From the NCBI GenBank assembly GCA_964399955.1, contig CAYNST010000029.1:1-32512 (forward strand): 32,512 nucleotides of DNA. The letters run 5' to 3'. The position numbers were made by a program, and so were the translations under genes. The notes under the pieces were generated by a model that saw nothing but the letters and a program-made list of their open reading frames with translations, was not told the origin of the DNA and did no database searches. Within the stretch, counting starts at the first letter, position 1. Each line of letters begins with the position of its first letter. Origin of the DNA: CAYNST01 sp964399955. GTDB lineage: Bacteria; Pseudomonadota; Gammaproteobacteria; Pseudomonadales; Cellvibrionaceae. This document shows, in pieces, positions 23,308 through 32,269 of this stretch.

Positions 23308-24012
23308 ATGCGCGCAGTGTCATTGATTAATTTGTTGGCGGTGGCGGTATCTGCGGCTGCACTGACGGGCTGCGTTATCTCAGCGCCGGCTTCACCCAAC
23401 GACCCGCACTACGCGCCGGTTATAATTTCGGCGCAGGAGCCGACGGTAAGCTCCAACGGTTCGCTGTTCCGCGATACCAGCGGCATGGATCTGTACACAG
23501 ACCGCAAAGCCCGTGGTGTGGGTGATTTGATTACGGTCATCTTGCAGGAAAACACCGTCTCGCAAAAATCCTCACGCGTGGGCATGAGTAAAGAGTCCGA
23601 AATCAGTATTCCTGAAGCAGCGGGTGCCGCCGGTACTTTGTTGGGGCGAGCCGTGGGAATGGGGGGGCTGAGTCTGGGCACGCAGATTGGCGGTGATCGG
23701 CAATTCAACGGCGAAGCGGACGCCAATCAGCGCAACAACTTGCGCGGCAATATAGCAGTGAGTGTGGTGGAAGTTTGGCCCAACGGCACGCTGGTGGTGC
23801 GCGGGGAAAAATGGATGACCCTCAGCAGTGGGGATGAATTCATTCGCGTCAGCGGTTTGATCAGGCCGGACGATATTGCACCGGACAATACTGTACTTTC
23901 TACCCGCCTGGCCAATGCCCGCATCAGTTACTCAGGTACGGGTGCCTTGGCAAATTCGGGAAACATGGGCTGGCTCAGCCGGTTTTTTAATAGCAGCTAC
24001 TGGCCGTTCTAA
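23308..24012 (+). CDS. flgH: FlgH, L-ring lipoprotein
   Basis: FlgH forms the outer-membrane L ring of the flagellar bushing. The 234-residue product has a lipoprotein signal with the lipobox LTGC (lipidated Cys22). Conserved FlgH segments are SNGSLFRD, DLYTDRKARGVGDLITVILQENTVSQKSS, FNGEADANQRNNLRGNIAVSVVEVWPNGTLVVRGEKWM and RVSGLIRPDDIAPDNTVLSTRLANARISYSG. The length is typical. flgI begins 9 bases after the stop. Confidence 0.97.
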   Translation: MRAVSLINLLAVAVSAAALTGCVISAPASPNDPHYAPVIISAQEPTVSSNGSLFRDTSGMDLYTDRKARGVGDLITVILQENTVSQKSSRVGMSKESEISIPEAAGAAGTLLGRAVGMGGLSLGTQIGGDRQFNGEADANQRNNLRGNIAVSVVEVWPNGTLVVRGEKWMTLSSGDEFIRVSGLIRPDDIAPDNTVLSTRLANARISYSGTGALANSGNMGWLSRFFNSSYWPF

Positions 24013-24021
24013 AGGATCATT

Positions 24022-25134
24022 ATGCGGATTCAAACGTTCAAAGCCTTGTGCCTTTTGCCCTTGTTGTTTGTCAGCTTGCATCTGCAGGCCGCTGAACGCA
24101 TCAAGGATATTGCGTCTGTGGCCGGGGTGCGCGTCAACCAACTGGTGGGTTATGGTTTGGTTGTAGGCCTCGACGGCAGTGGTGATACCACCAACCAGGC
24201 ACCGTTCACCACCCAATCCTTCGCGGCCATGCTCAAGCAGTTCGGGATTAGCGTACCGGAAGGCATGCGCTTTCAACTGAAAAACGTCGCCGCAGTCGCC
24301 ATTCACGCCGAGCTGCCGGCCTTTGCCAAGCCCGGCCAAACGATTGATATCACCGTGTCCTCGGTGGGCAATGCCAAGAGCCTGCGCGGCGGCAGCCTGC
24401 TGATGACGCCACTGAAGGGCATTGACGGCCAGGTCTACGCGGTAGCGCAGGGCAACCTGTTGGTGGGTGGGTTTGGCGTAGAGGGGCGCGACGGCTCCAA
24501 GCTGACGGTCAATGTGCCCAGTGTGGGCCGTATTCCCAACGGTGCCCTGGTAGAGCGGTCTGTACCTACGCGCTTTGCCGACGACGGGAAAATCGTTTTC
24601 AATTTGCACAGCCCGGACTTCACCACCGTAAAACGCATGGCGCAAAGCATCAATGACATGCTTGGCCCGGACGTTGCCATCCCCATGGACGCTGTCTCTG
24701 TCGCGGTGCAGGCGCCGCAAAATGCCGGTCAGAGGGTGGATTTTTTATCCCTGCTGGAAAATATTGAAATTGAACCCGCGCACGCTGCCGCACGCATTAT
24801 CATCAATTCGCGCACCGGCACCATTGTGGTGGGTCAGCATGTGCGCGTCAGTCCGGTGGCCGTCACCCACGGCTCCTTGACGGTGACTATCAATGAAAAT
24901 GTTGAAGTCAGCCAGCCCAATGCGTTGGGCGGCGGGCGCACGGTGGTGGTGCCCAAGTCCGATATCGCTGTTACCGAGGAGGCGGGCACCATGTTCAAAT
25001 TTGCGCCCGCGCCGACTCTTGATGACATTGTGCGGGCGGTCAATCAGGTGGGCGCCGCACCGGGAGACCTGATGTCAATCCTGGAAGCGCTGCGACAGGC
25101 CGGTGCATTGCGTGCAGAGATAATGGTGATCTGA
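24022..25134 (+). CDS. flgI: FlgI, P-ring protein
   Basis: FlgI forms the periplasmic P ring around the rod, with help from FlgA. The 370-residue product has a Sec signal peptide of about 23 residues ending LHLQA. The family sequence then follows at once: ERIKDIASVAGVRVNQLVGYGLVVGLDGSGD. Later blocks include TIDITVSSVGNAKSLRGGSLLMTPLKG and RIIINSRTGTIVVGQHVRVSPVAVTHGSLTV. It ends with the typical GDLMSILEALRQAGALRAEIMVI. One base separates it from flgJ, so the two are tightly coupled. Confidence 0.97.
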   Translation: MRIQTFKALCLLPLLFVSLHLQAAERIKDIASVAGVRVNQLVGYGLVVGLDGSGDTTNQAPFTTQSFAAMLKQFGISVPEGMRFQLKNVAAVAIHAELPAFAKPGQTIDITVSSVGNAKSLRGGSLLMTPLKGIDGQVYAVAQGNLLVGGFGVEGRDGSKLTVNVPSVGRIPNGALVERSVPTRFADDGKIVFNLHSPDFTTVKRMAQSINDMLGPDVAIPMDAVSVAVQAPQNAGQRVDFLSLLENIEIEPAHAAARIIINSRTGTIVVGQHVRVSPVAVTHGSLTVTINENVEVSQPNALGGGRTVVVPKSDIAVTEEAGTMFKFAPAPTLDDIVRAVNQVGAAPGDLMSILEALRQAGALRAEIMVI

Positions 25135-25135
25135 C

Positions 25136-26032
25136 ATGAGCAATTTTCACCTCGCCGGCGACAAGCTGCAAAACTACAACGACTTGAGCGGTCTGCAGAG
25201 CATGAAGACGGCGCCCAAGGACGAGGCGCTGATGAAAGCCGCCCGCGAGTTCGAGTCCATGTTTGTCAACCTGATGTTAAAAAACATGCGCTCGGCCAAC
25301 AAGGTGTTTGAAGAGGGCGGTTTGTTCGAAAGCAAAGAGGGGGATATGTACCGCGACATGTTTGATCAGCAACTGGCGCTGAATCTGGCACACGGGAAGG
25401 GCATAGGTATTGCAGAGTCGCTGTATCGGCAGATGCAGAGTCAATATGGTGACAAAACCGCAAGCCAAAGCGAATTGAAAGCCGTGCCAATGCGGCGGGA
25501 TATTTCCAAACCTGCGGCGCCGGTTGCCGCAGTGGTGAACAGTGCAGAGAAAACCACGGAAATTGGCTCGCCTGCGGAATTTATTGAGGCTGTACTGCCG
25601 ATGGCCAAGGCTGCGGCAGCACGGCTGGGGTTGGACCCGCTGGTTCTGGTGGCGCAGTCGGCCCTGGAGACCGGCTGGGGCCGGCATATTCTGAAAGACG
25701 AGGGCGGTCAGAGCAGTAACAATTTGTTCAACATCAAGGCGCACGCTCAATGGAGCGGCCCCACGGTGGAAAAAACCGCACTGGAATACCGCGAAGGGCG
25801 ACCGCTGCAGGAGAAATCCAGTTTTCGTCAGTACGAATCCTTCGCCGCCAGCTGCAACGATTTTGTCGACTTCCTGCGCAACAACCCGCGCTATCAGTCG
25901 GCCCTGGATACGGTCAGTGATGCGCGCGGATTTATCTCGGAATTGGCAAGGGCGGGTTACGCTACCGATCCCAATTATGCAAACAAGGTAACAGCATTGT
26001 TCGAGTCGCTCAGCGAGCGTTTTGGACAGTGA
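25136..26032 (+). CDS. flgJ: FlgJ, rod cap and peptidoglycan hydrolase
   Basis: FlgJ caps the growing rod and opens the cell wall for it. The 298-residue product is the two-domain form. The N-terminal rod-cap domain (about residues 25-100) has EALMKAAREFESMFVNLMLKNMRSAN and DMFDQQLALNLAHGKGIGIAE. The C-terminal glucosaminidase-type domain (about 140-297) has LVAQSALETGWG with likely catalytic Glu178, NLFNIKA and FRQYESF. A linker rich in Lys, Ala and Pro separates them. It follows flgI by one base and precedes flgK by 16. Confidence 0.97.
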   Translation: MSNFHLAGDKLQNYNDLSGLQSMKTAPKDEALMKAAREFESMFVNLMLKNMRSANKVFEEGGLFESKEGDMYRDMFDQQLALNLAHGKGIGIAESLYRQMQSQYGDKTASQSELKAVPMRRDISKPAAPVAAVVNSAEKTTEIGSPAEFIEAVLPMAKAAAARLGLDPLVLVAQSALETGWGRHILKDEGGQSSNNLFNIKAHAQWSGPTVEKTALEYREGRPLQEKSSFRQYESFAASCNDFVDFLRNNPRYQSALDTVSDARGFISELARAGYATDPNYANKVTALFESLSERFGQ

Positions 26033-26048
26033 TTAAGAGAATTGTCAA

Positions 26049-28841
26049 ATGGCCAATGATCTGCTGGGCGTAGGTGTTAGCGGTATAAAAGTCAGCCAGA
26101 CGGCGCTGCGCACCGTCGGCCATAACATTGCCAATGCCGGCACCGAAGGCTACAGCCGTCAGCGAGTTGACACGGTCAGCAACCCGGCCAACAACATGGC
26201 CGGCAATTTTATTGGCACCGGTGCCCATGTCAACAGCATCGACCGCATCGTCAATCAGTTTATCACCGAGCAACTGCGCACGGACACCACGCTGGCGGCG
26301 GATCTGAACGGTTTTTACAATCAGGTACGCCAGCTGGATGGCCTGTTGGCCAACCCGGCGACCGGCATCTCCGGCAGCATGGAGCGCTTCTTCCACGCCA
26401 TGCAAAACGCGGCGGATGATCCCACATCCATTCCCGCCCGCCAGCTTGTTTTGAACGAGGCCGATAATCTGGCCGAGCGCTTCAATTCCGTTTACGACCG
26501 CCTGCAGGTTATTGAGCGGGGCGTGCAGGATACTATGGAAGCAGGCGTGGCCAAGGTGAATTCCCTGGCGGCCAACATTGCCCAGTTGAATGCCCGCATA
26601 TCCGGCGCCATGGGCGCGGCCAACGGCGCCTCGCCCAACGATCTGCTGGACCAGCGGGACAAGGCGCTGACCGAGCTGTCGGCTCTGCTGCCGGTGCAGG
26701 TGTTTCCACAGGGCAACGGGCAGATCAACGTGGTGGTGGCCAGCGGTCAATCACTGGTGTTGGGGCCGGATGCCCGCAGGCTGGAGTTGACCCCTTCGGC
26801 ACACAGCGCCGCGCAATCCGATCTGCTGTTTGTAGCAGACGGCCGCAAAACCGACATCACCGCCGGCGTCACCGGGGGTGAGCTGGGCGGCGCGCTGCGT
26901 TTTCGCGATCAGGTATTAAAGCCCAGCTTCAATGAAATAGGACACATGGCGCTGGTGCTCGCCGACAGTATGAACAGCCAGCATCAGATGGGGCTGGATC
27001 TGCAGGGTGAGTTTGGCGGCCTGTTTTTCAATGACGTCAACGATACCGGTTTGGCGCGTGCCCGCGTGGCCGCGCATTCTGCCAATACCGCCACCACATC
27101 GCCGTTGATGGCTTTGTACATTCGCGACAGCGGCCAGACCACCGCCAGCGATTACGAGCTCAAGATCGGGCAGGGCGGTCTGTACACCGTGGTGCAGAAA
27201 TCCGATAACAGAGAAGTGGCATCGGGCTCTCTGCCGGGGCAGATGCCGTTTTCCCTTCGCTTTGACGGTTTGGAGCTGCAGATAGAGAAGGGCAGCCTGC
27301 AGGCGGGCGACCGCTTCAGCCTGCAGCCCACCCGCACCGCTGCGCAAAGCATTCAGGCGGTGCTTGGCGACCCGGAGGACCTGGCACTTGCCAGCCCGCT
27401 GCTGACCGACGCCAGCCTCAGCAACCGTGGCACCGGCAGTATCAGTGCCGGACAGGTGCTGGCAATCACCGGTGCCACCGGTGAAGACCTGCCGCTGTTT
27501 GCCACGCCGGGGGTGATGGCCCCCCCGCTGCTGGTGGTCTTCAACACGCCTTACTCCTACGATGTGCTGGACAATTCCGACCCGGGCCGCCCGGTGCAGC
27601 TGTCGCCGCCGATTCGCGATCAGCGCTATCAGCCGGGCATGATCAATAACCTTTTTGCGTCGGAGCCGGGGCAGACTCAAGTGTCCAGCGCCGGTGAGCT
27701 GATAGGCCTGCCGGAGGGCCGCAGCGCACAAACAGTGGCCATCACCGGGCCGGCCGATACGACCGGCCTCAACGGCCCCGCCAACGGTTACCCGGCGGAG
27801 ATGATCACCATCAGCCGCCCCGGTGACACGGCGGGCCAGGCGGTGACCACCCGTTTGGTGACCGGGCAAAACGCCTCTGCCAAAGAGATTGCCACGGCAC
27901 TGGGCGGCATTCCCGGCGTGCAGGCCAATGCGTTCAGCTACGCCGAGATCTCCGATCTCAACCTGAGCTATGGCGCGCCGCTGCAAATCCATTTGAACGG
28001 CGAGCCGCTGGTTCAGTACCAAACCGATCCGGTTTCCGGTCTGCCGGTATTGCCCGAAACCGTGCCGGATCCCAACCAGGATCCAAACGGCTTTTACGAC
28101 TATTTGGCGGCCAGTATCAATGACAATCCGCGCCTGCAGGCGGCGGGTATCTATGCCGTGGCCGGCGCCGACCATGCCAGCGGCCGCCCGGAGCTGCGTC
28201 TGCACGCCACCGAAGGCGATGATCTGCGACTGGCCTTCACCGGCGCGGCCAATGACAGTATTGCGGTAGGCGACGGCGAAAATCCGACGGTGGAGCTGGA
28301 AGGACTGGGCCACGGTCAGCGCTCCAACCTGGTTGTAGGCGGGCAGTTGGATGTGAAGCTGGCTGAAGGCCTGGTGTTTGGCAGCCAGCCTGGCGACAGC
28401 CTGCTGTTTGGCAACACCGCCGCGCCCGGATTTGCGCAGTCCACCTACTTGGGGCTGCAGGCCAGCATCAACGGCGCGCCCCGGGTGGGTGACCGTTTCA
28501 GTCTGACCTTCAACGCCGATGCATCCAATGACAATCGCAACGCAATGGCTTTAAGCGCCCTGCAAAATGGCAAAATCTTTGGCGGCCCCAACGGCAGTCT
28601 CACAGAAAAATACGGCGCGCTGGTTGAGCGGGTGGGCATTAGTACTCATTCCGCCAAGATCAACCGCGACGCCGCCTTGCAGGTGGTGCAGCAAACCCAG
28701 GCTTTGCGGGAGTCTATCTCCGGAGTGAACCTGGATGAAGAAGCCGCCGATCTGATTCGTTTTGAGCAGTTGTTTTCTGCAAATGCACAGGTAATCTCGG
28801 TGGCGCGGGATATTTTTGAGCGCTTGATCAATTCGTTTTAG
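26049..28841 (+). CDS. flgK: FlgK, hook-filament junction protein 1 (enlarged)
   Basis: FlgK joins hook and filament as the first junction protein and is exported by FlgN. The 930-residue product is much longer than E. coli FlgK (547). The axial ends are conserved: VGVSGIKVSQTALRTVGHNIANAGTEGYSRQRVD at the N-terminus and SGVNLDEEAADLIRFEQLFSANAQVISVARDIFERLINSF at the C-terminus. The extra length is in the middle. Residues about 579-790 resemble an insert in FlgE of this locus (NGYPAE, LNGEPL near 650, VVGGQLDVKLAEG near 762). The ribosome binding site is moderate (AAGAG). flgL follows after 34 bases. Confidence 0.95.
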   Translation: MANDLLGVGVSGIKVSQTALRTVGHNIANAGTEGYSRQRVDTVSNPANNMAGNFIGTGAHVNSIDRIVNQFITEQLRTDTTLAADLNGFYNQVRQLDGLLANPATGISGSMERFFHAMQNAADDPTSIPARQLVLNEADNLAERFNSVYDRLQVIERGVQDTMEAGVAKVNSLAANIAQLNARISGAMGAANGASPNDLLDQRDKALTELSALLPVQVFPQGNGQINVVVASGQSLVLGPDARRLELTPSAHSAAQSDLLFVADGRKTDITAGVTGGELGGALRFRDQVLKPSFNEIGHMALVLADSMNSQHQMGLDLQGEFGGLFFNDVNDTGLARARVAAHSANTATTSPLMALYIRDSGQTTASDYELKIGQGGLYTVVQKSDNREVASGSLPGQMPFSLRFDGLELQIEKGSLQAGDRFSLQPTRTAAQSIQAVLGDPEDLALASPLLTDASLSNRGTGSISAGQVLAITGATGEDLPLFATPGVMAPPLLVVFNTPYSYDVLDNSDPGRPVQLSPPIRDQRYQPGMINNLFASEPGQTQVSSAGELIGLPEGRSAQTVAITGPADTTGLNGPANGYPAEMITISRPGDTAGQAVTTRLVTGQNASAKEIATALGGIPGVQANAFSYAEISDLNLSYGAPLQIHLNGEPLVQYQTDPVSGLPVLPETVPDPNQDPNGFYDYLAASINDNPRLQAAGIYAVAGADHASGRPELRLHATEGDDLRLAFTGAANDSIAVGDGENPTVELEGLGHGQRSNLVVGGQLDVKLAEGLVFGSQPGDSLLFGNTAAPGFAQSTYLGLQASINGAPRVGDRFSLTFNADASNDNRNAMALSALQNGKIFGGPNGSLTEKYGALVERVGISTHSAKINRDAALQVVQQTQALRESISGVNLDEEAADLIRFEQLFSANAQVISVARDIFERLINSF

Positions 28842-28875
28842 GGCTATTGCTCAACTTTAGAACAAGGCACAGGCC

Positions 28876-30117
28876 ATGCGTATTTCATCTCACCAAATTT
28901 TTAATATTGCCCGCCAAAGTATGGCCGGCGCTAGCCAGGAAGTGGCAAAAACCCAGGAGCAGATGTCCACGGGCAAACGCATTCTGAACCCGGGCGACGA
29001 CCCGGTTGCCGCAACCAGGGTCATGCAGATAGAGGGGCAGCTGAGCAGTATCAACCAGTACCAGAAAAACATTGATATTGCTCAGAACAATCTCTCGCTG
29101 GAAGAAACGGTCCTCTCCGGCGTCAATAACATTGTGTTGCGGTTGCAGGAAATTGCCATTTCCGCTGGTAATACCGGCACCCTGACGGGGCCGGAGTTCA
29201 GCGCCATGTCACAGGAGGTGGATGTGCGTCTGGATGAATTAGTCAACCTTCTGAACACCCAGGGCGCGGGCGGTGAGTACATATTTGGCGGCTACAAAAG
29301 CAGCGGCGCTCCGTTTGTTGGCGACAGTAATACAGGCTTTCGCTATGTCGGCGACGAGGGCCAGTTGAAGATCAAGGTGGCCAACAATACCTTTGTGGCG
29401 GCAACCGATTCTGGCAAAAAAACGTTTATGGAAGTAGAGAGCGCTGTAAAAGCGTTGACCACCTCGGCAAGCTCGTCCAATCGGGCGCAGCCGGCGGCAC
29501 AGATAGATATTGGCAAGGTGGTGGATCAAGAGGCGTTTGACAAACTCTATCCTGAAGATATCGTCATTACCTTCAACGCTGACAATAATCTGACGCCGCC
29601 GGGGCGTAACTTTACTGCCACCGAGCGCAGCAGCGGCAGGGTCATCGCTGAAAACCAGCCATTTACCGCCGGCGTGCCCATTGAGGTGAGCGGCGCCAGC
29701 GTACGTATAACCGGTCAGCCAGCGGTGGGGGATCAGTTTTTTCTGGAGTCCACCGATAAACAGGATTTATTGACGACAGTTGCGCGCTTCAAAAACGCGT
29801 TGCAATCATTTGACGGCACCACAGAGGGCAAGGAAAGCCTAGGCAAAATGGTTGCTGCAACCCTGGGCAATCTGGCCAGCGCGCAGGGCCAGGTACAGAA
29901 CGTGGTCAGCAGTATTGGTGCGCGGGTAAATACCCTGGACAACACCCGTACCCTGCATTTGGATGCGGAATTACTCAGTGAGGATGTTCTCTCCCAGCTG
30001 CGCGATGTCGACTGGGCCGACGCCGCCAGTCGCCTGTCGCAGCAAACATTGATATTGCAGGCTGCGCAGCAGTCCTTTATTCGGGTAAGCCAACTGAGTT
30101 TGTTTAACCGCATGTGA
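28876..30117 (+). CDS. flgL: FlgL, hook-filament junction protein 2
   Basis: FlgL is the second junction protein between hook and filament and resembles flagellin at its ends. The 413-residue product starts MRISSHQIFNIARQSM and has the conserved block TKTQEQMSTGKRI-like EVAKTQEQMSTGKRILNPGDDPVAATR. The middle contains the GEYIFGGYKSSGAPF motif typical of FlgL. The C-terminus (SQLRDVDWADAASRLSQQTLILQAAQQSFIRVSQLSLFNRM) matches the family. The length is normal. It is the last gene before a strong terminator. Confidence 0.96.
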   Translation: MRISSHQIFNIARQSMAGASQEVAKTQEQMSTGKRILNPGDDPVAATRVMQIEGQLSSINQYQKNIDIAQNNLSLEETVLSGVNNIVLRLQEIAISAGNTGTLTGPEFSAMSQEVDVRLDELVNLLNTQGAGGEYIFGGYKSSGAPFVGDSNTGFRYVGDEGQLKIKVANNTFVAATDSGKKTFMEVESAVKALTTSASSSNRAQPAAQIDIGKVVDQEAFDKLYPEDIVITFNADNNLTPPGRNFTATERSSGRVIAENQPFTAGVPIEVSGASVRITGQPAVGDQFFLESTDKQDLLTTVARFKNALQSFDGTTEGKESLGKMVAATLGNLASAQGQVQNVVSSIGARVNTLDNTRTLHLDAELLSEDVLSQLRDVDWADAASRLSQQTLILQAAQQSFIRVSQLSLFNRM

Positions 30118-30146
30118 TTTGGGTGGCGTTTGCCAACAGCAGAAAA

Positions 30147-30171
30147 AACCTGGGAAACCGGGTTTTTTTTT
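30147..30171 (+). terminator. Intrinsic terminator after flgL
   Basis: AACCTGG (30147-30153) pairs with CCGGGTT (30158-30164), with one wobble, around a GAAA tetraloop, and a T-run continues to 30171. It closes the flgF-flgL transcript and isolates fliC as its own unit. Confidence 0.92.
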
Positions 30172-30240
30172 GCCCCTCCAAAACGCCCTGATGTGACGGT
30201 GGCGGAAAACCGGCGGAAAAGCGGATGTTTATCGCCTGGG

Positions 30241-30287
30241 CGGCAAGGCTGCAGGCGGCAAGTGTGCAACTTATTGCCGCTTTGCCG
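30241..30287. promoter_or_regulatory. Cluster of CGGCAA/TTGCCG hexamers upstream of fliC
   Basis: CGGCAA occurs at 30241 and 30256, and TTGCCG at 30274 and 30282, so four copies in 47 bases. The cluster ends 56 bases before the fliC -24 element. The same motif at a similar distance precedes the flgB promoter. Enhancer sites for an NtrC-type flagellar activator are the likely explanation. Confidence 0.5.
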
Positions 30288-30343
30288 CCGCCGCCCGGCG
30301 CAAGTTCCGCTTTATGTCCGGTAAACAGCGGGTTTCTGGACTA

Positions 30344-30359
30344 TGGCACAGCCGTTGCT
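30344..30359 (+). promoter_or_regulatory. Sigma-54 promoter of fliC
   Basis: TGGCACAGCCGTTGCT matches the sigma-54 consensus at both elements and spacing, and differs from the flgB promoter at only one position (AGCCG versus AGCGG in the spacer). The predicted start is near 30370, which leaves an untranslated leader of about 80 bases. No good sigma-28 site was found in the flgL-fliC gap. Confidence 0.9.
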
Positions 30360-30450
30360 AGGCATCTTGTAGATACAAATAATTTTGACACTTGCAGCGG
30401 GTCGGTAAGTTTGCTGATTCAGCGGTAGATCAGTCACCGGAGAGCAGAGT

Positions 30451-32187
30451 ATGCCTTTAGTAATCAATACCAACGTATCATCCCTGAACGCGCAGCGCCA
30501 ACTGGTGAACAGCGGCAACGAGATGTCTTCCGCCATGGAGCGTTTGTCCTCCGGTAAAAGAATCAATTCTGCTGCCGATGATGCTGCCGGTTTGGCTATC
30601 TCCAATCGCATGACTTCGCAGGTACGCGGTTTGACGCAGGCCATCCGCAACGCCAACGACGGCATATCGCTGATTCAGACCGCAGAAGGCGCCATGGATG
30701 AGACCACTAATATTCTGCAGCGTATGCGCGAGCTGGCCATTCAGGCGGCCAACGGGATTTATTCCGACGCAGACCGCGGCACGCTGGACGCCGAGGTGCA
30801 GCAGCTTAAAGAAGAGCTGGATCGCATTGCCAATTCCACTACGTTCAACGGTCAGTTGTTGCTGGACGGTAGCCTGGGCGATGTAGAGCTGCAAATTGGC
30901 GCCCTGGCCAATCAGACCATCACCATGAATATCGAAGCCATGAACATCAAGAAGCTTGGCGGCGAATCCAAGGGCGATGTGGTGGGCGCCACCATGGGAG
31001 GCGCGCCCAACACACTTGCCAATATTACGGGAACCGGTGACGGCATACTGCAGATTAATCGGCAAAACGTTGGCAATCTGGCTGGAGCAGCCAATATGAA
31101 AGAGGTGTTGGAGCTGTTCAACACCAATGTCTCCGGTGTAAAAACCACGGCGTTCACCGAGCTGTCCGCTCAGGCGGTGGGTACGGGCATCATGCGCAAC
31201 GGCGACACCATGACGCTGACGCTGGAACAAATTGATGGCAGCGTCAACAGTTATGAAATTGGTGACACCGGCAGTATGGCGGAGCTCAGTGACAAGATCA
31301 ATCGGGTCACGGGCGGCGCCATTAAATCTCAGTTGGATGATCTTGGCCGTCTGGTGCTTTCCAATAATGACGGAGCGGCCATCAGTGTCGGCTATACCGG
31401 TGCAGCTGCGGCCAACACCGGCATTGATGCCGGCATGTACAGAGCGTCGTTAAGCTTTGAGTCGGTTGACGGTGCAGCGGTGCTTATTGAATACGGTGAC
31501 GATGCGGCGCAGGACGCGGCGGCGCTGGGCTTTAATGCGCGGGCGACGCCTGGCGACGTTAGCGGTTTTGGTGTGGCCACCGGCGATATAGCAGATCTGG
31601 CCGAGGGTGATGTCAAGATCAACGGCGTGACAATTGATGCGGTGGTTGCAGGGGCCACCGGGCTGAGTGCCATGACAGCTCTGCAGCAGGCTATCAATGC
31701 CAAGTCTGCGGAGCACGGTGTTGTAGCAACGGTTGTTGCGCTGGCCGGCGACGCCGCGCGCCTGGAGCTTAACTCGGTCAGTGGCGAGGAGATGAGCCTG
31801 GAGCTATCCGGCGCGGCGACGCCCGCCAGTACCGGTCTTGTGCAGACCAACGTAGCCGTTACTCAAGGCGACGCGATTGCCGATATCAGCATTGGTACGG
31901 CTGAAGGCGCTCAGGAAGCGATTGTTGTGATCGACAATGCATTGGAGCAAATCAACGCCACCCGCGCCCAGCTTGGCGCTATCAACAACCGGTTGGATTT
32001 TGCTATGTCTAACCTGTCAAATGTGGTGGAAAATACTTCTGCGGCGCGTTCACGCATCATTGATGCTGACTTTGCCAAAGAGACTGCAGAGTTGAGTCGT
32101 GCGCAGGTGCTGCAGCAGGCGTCGCAGGCCATGCTGGCCCAGGCCAATGCTCAGCCGCAGCAGGTATTGCAATTGTTGCAGGGCTAA
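30451..32187 (+). CDS. fliC: FliC, flagellin (filament protein)
   Basis: Flagellin polymerises into the filament. The 578-residue product has the conserved ends: VINTNVSSLNAQRQL, MERLSSGKRINSAADDAAGL, ANDGISLIQTAEGAMDE and MRELAIQAANGIYSD at the N-terminus; QLGAINNRLDFAMSNL, ENTSAARSRIIDADFA and QVLQQASQAMLAQANAQPQQVLQLLQG at the C-terminus. The variable centre (about residues 165-470) contains two flagellin IN-type units: NGDTMTLTL near 250 and INGVTIDAVV near 390, each followed by an AELSDKIN or ALQQAIN helix. The start is ATG with GGAGAG upstream. It is transcribed alone, from the sigma-54 promoter at 30344 to the terminator at 32213. Confidence 0.97.
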   Translation: MPLVINTNVSSLNAQRQLVNSGNEMSSAMERLSSGKRINSAADDAAGLAISNRMTSQVRGLTQAIRNANDGISLIQTAEGAMDETTNILQRMRELAIQAANGIYSDADRGTLDAEVQQLKEELDRIANSTTFNGQLLLDGSLGDVELQIGALANQTITMNIEAMNIKKLGGESKGDVVGATMGGAPNTLANITGTGDGILQINRQNVGNLAGAANMKEVLELFNTNVSGVKTTAFTELSAQAVGTGIMRNGDTMTLTLEQIDGSVNSYEIGDTGSMAELSDKINRVTGGAIKSQLDDLGRLVLSNNDGAAISVGYTGAAAANTGIDAGMYRASLSFESVDGAAVLIEYGDDAAQDAAALGFNARATPGDVSGFGVATGDIADLAEGDVKINGVTIDAVVAGATGLSAMTALQQAINAKSAEHGVVATVVALAGDAARLELNSVSGEEMSLELSGAATPASTGLVQTNVAVTQGDAIADISIGTAEGAQEAIVVIDNALEQINATRAQLGAINNRLDFAMSNLSNVVENTSAARSRIIDADFAKETAELSRAQVLQQASQAMLAQANAQPQQVLQLLQG

Positions 32188-32212
32188 AACCCCAACCGAT
32201 AGTTCTACTGAG

Positions 32213-32242
32213 GCCAGTCCCGATGAGGGGCTGGCTTTTTTT
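32213..32242 (+). terminator. Intrinsic terminator after fliC
   Basis: GCCAGTCCC (32213-32221) pairs with GGGGCTGGC (32227-32235), with one wobble, around a 5-base loop and is followed by seven T residues. It is a strong, classic terminator 25 bases after the stop codon. Confidence 0.93.
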
Positions 32243-32269
32243 ATGGCGGCCCGGTAGGTTTTTTCCGGC

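Noticed and set aside
22476..23399. Minus-strand open frame (307 codons) opposite flgG
   Set aside because: It is antisense to flgG, rich in His, Gln, Leu and Ala as expected of a shadow frame, with no start signal.
26916..28313. Long minus-strand open frame (465 codons) opposite flgK
   Set aside because: It is a codon-bias shadow of flgK: low-complexity, no ribosome binding site and no family resemblance, while flgK is clearly coding along the same stretch.
30406..30432. GTAAGTTT-N11-GGTAGATC as a sigma-28 promoter for fliC
   Set aside because: The -35 half is fair, but the -10 half matches GCCGATAA poorly; the sigma-54 site is far better.
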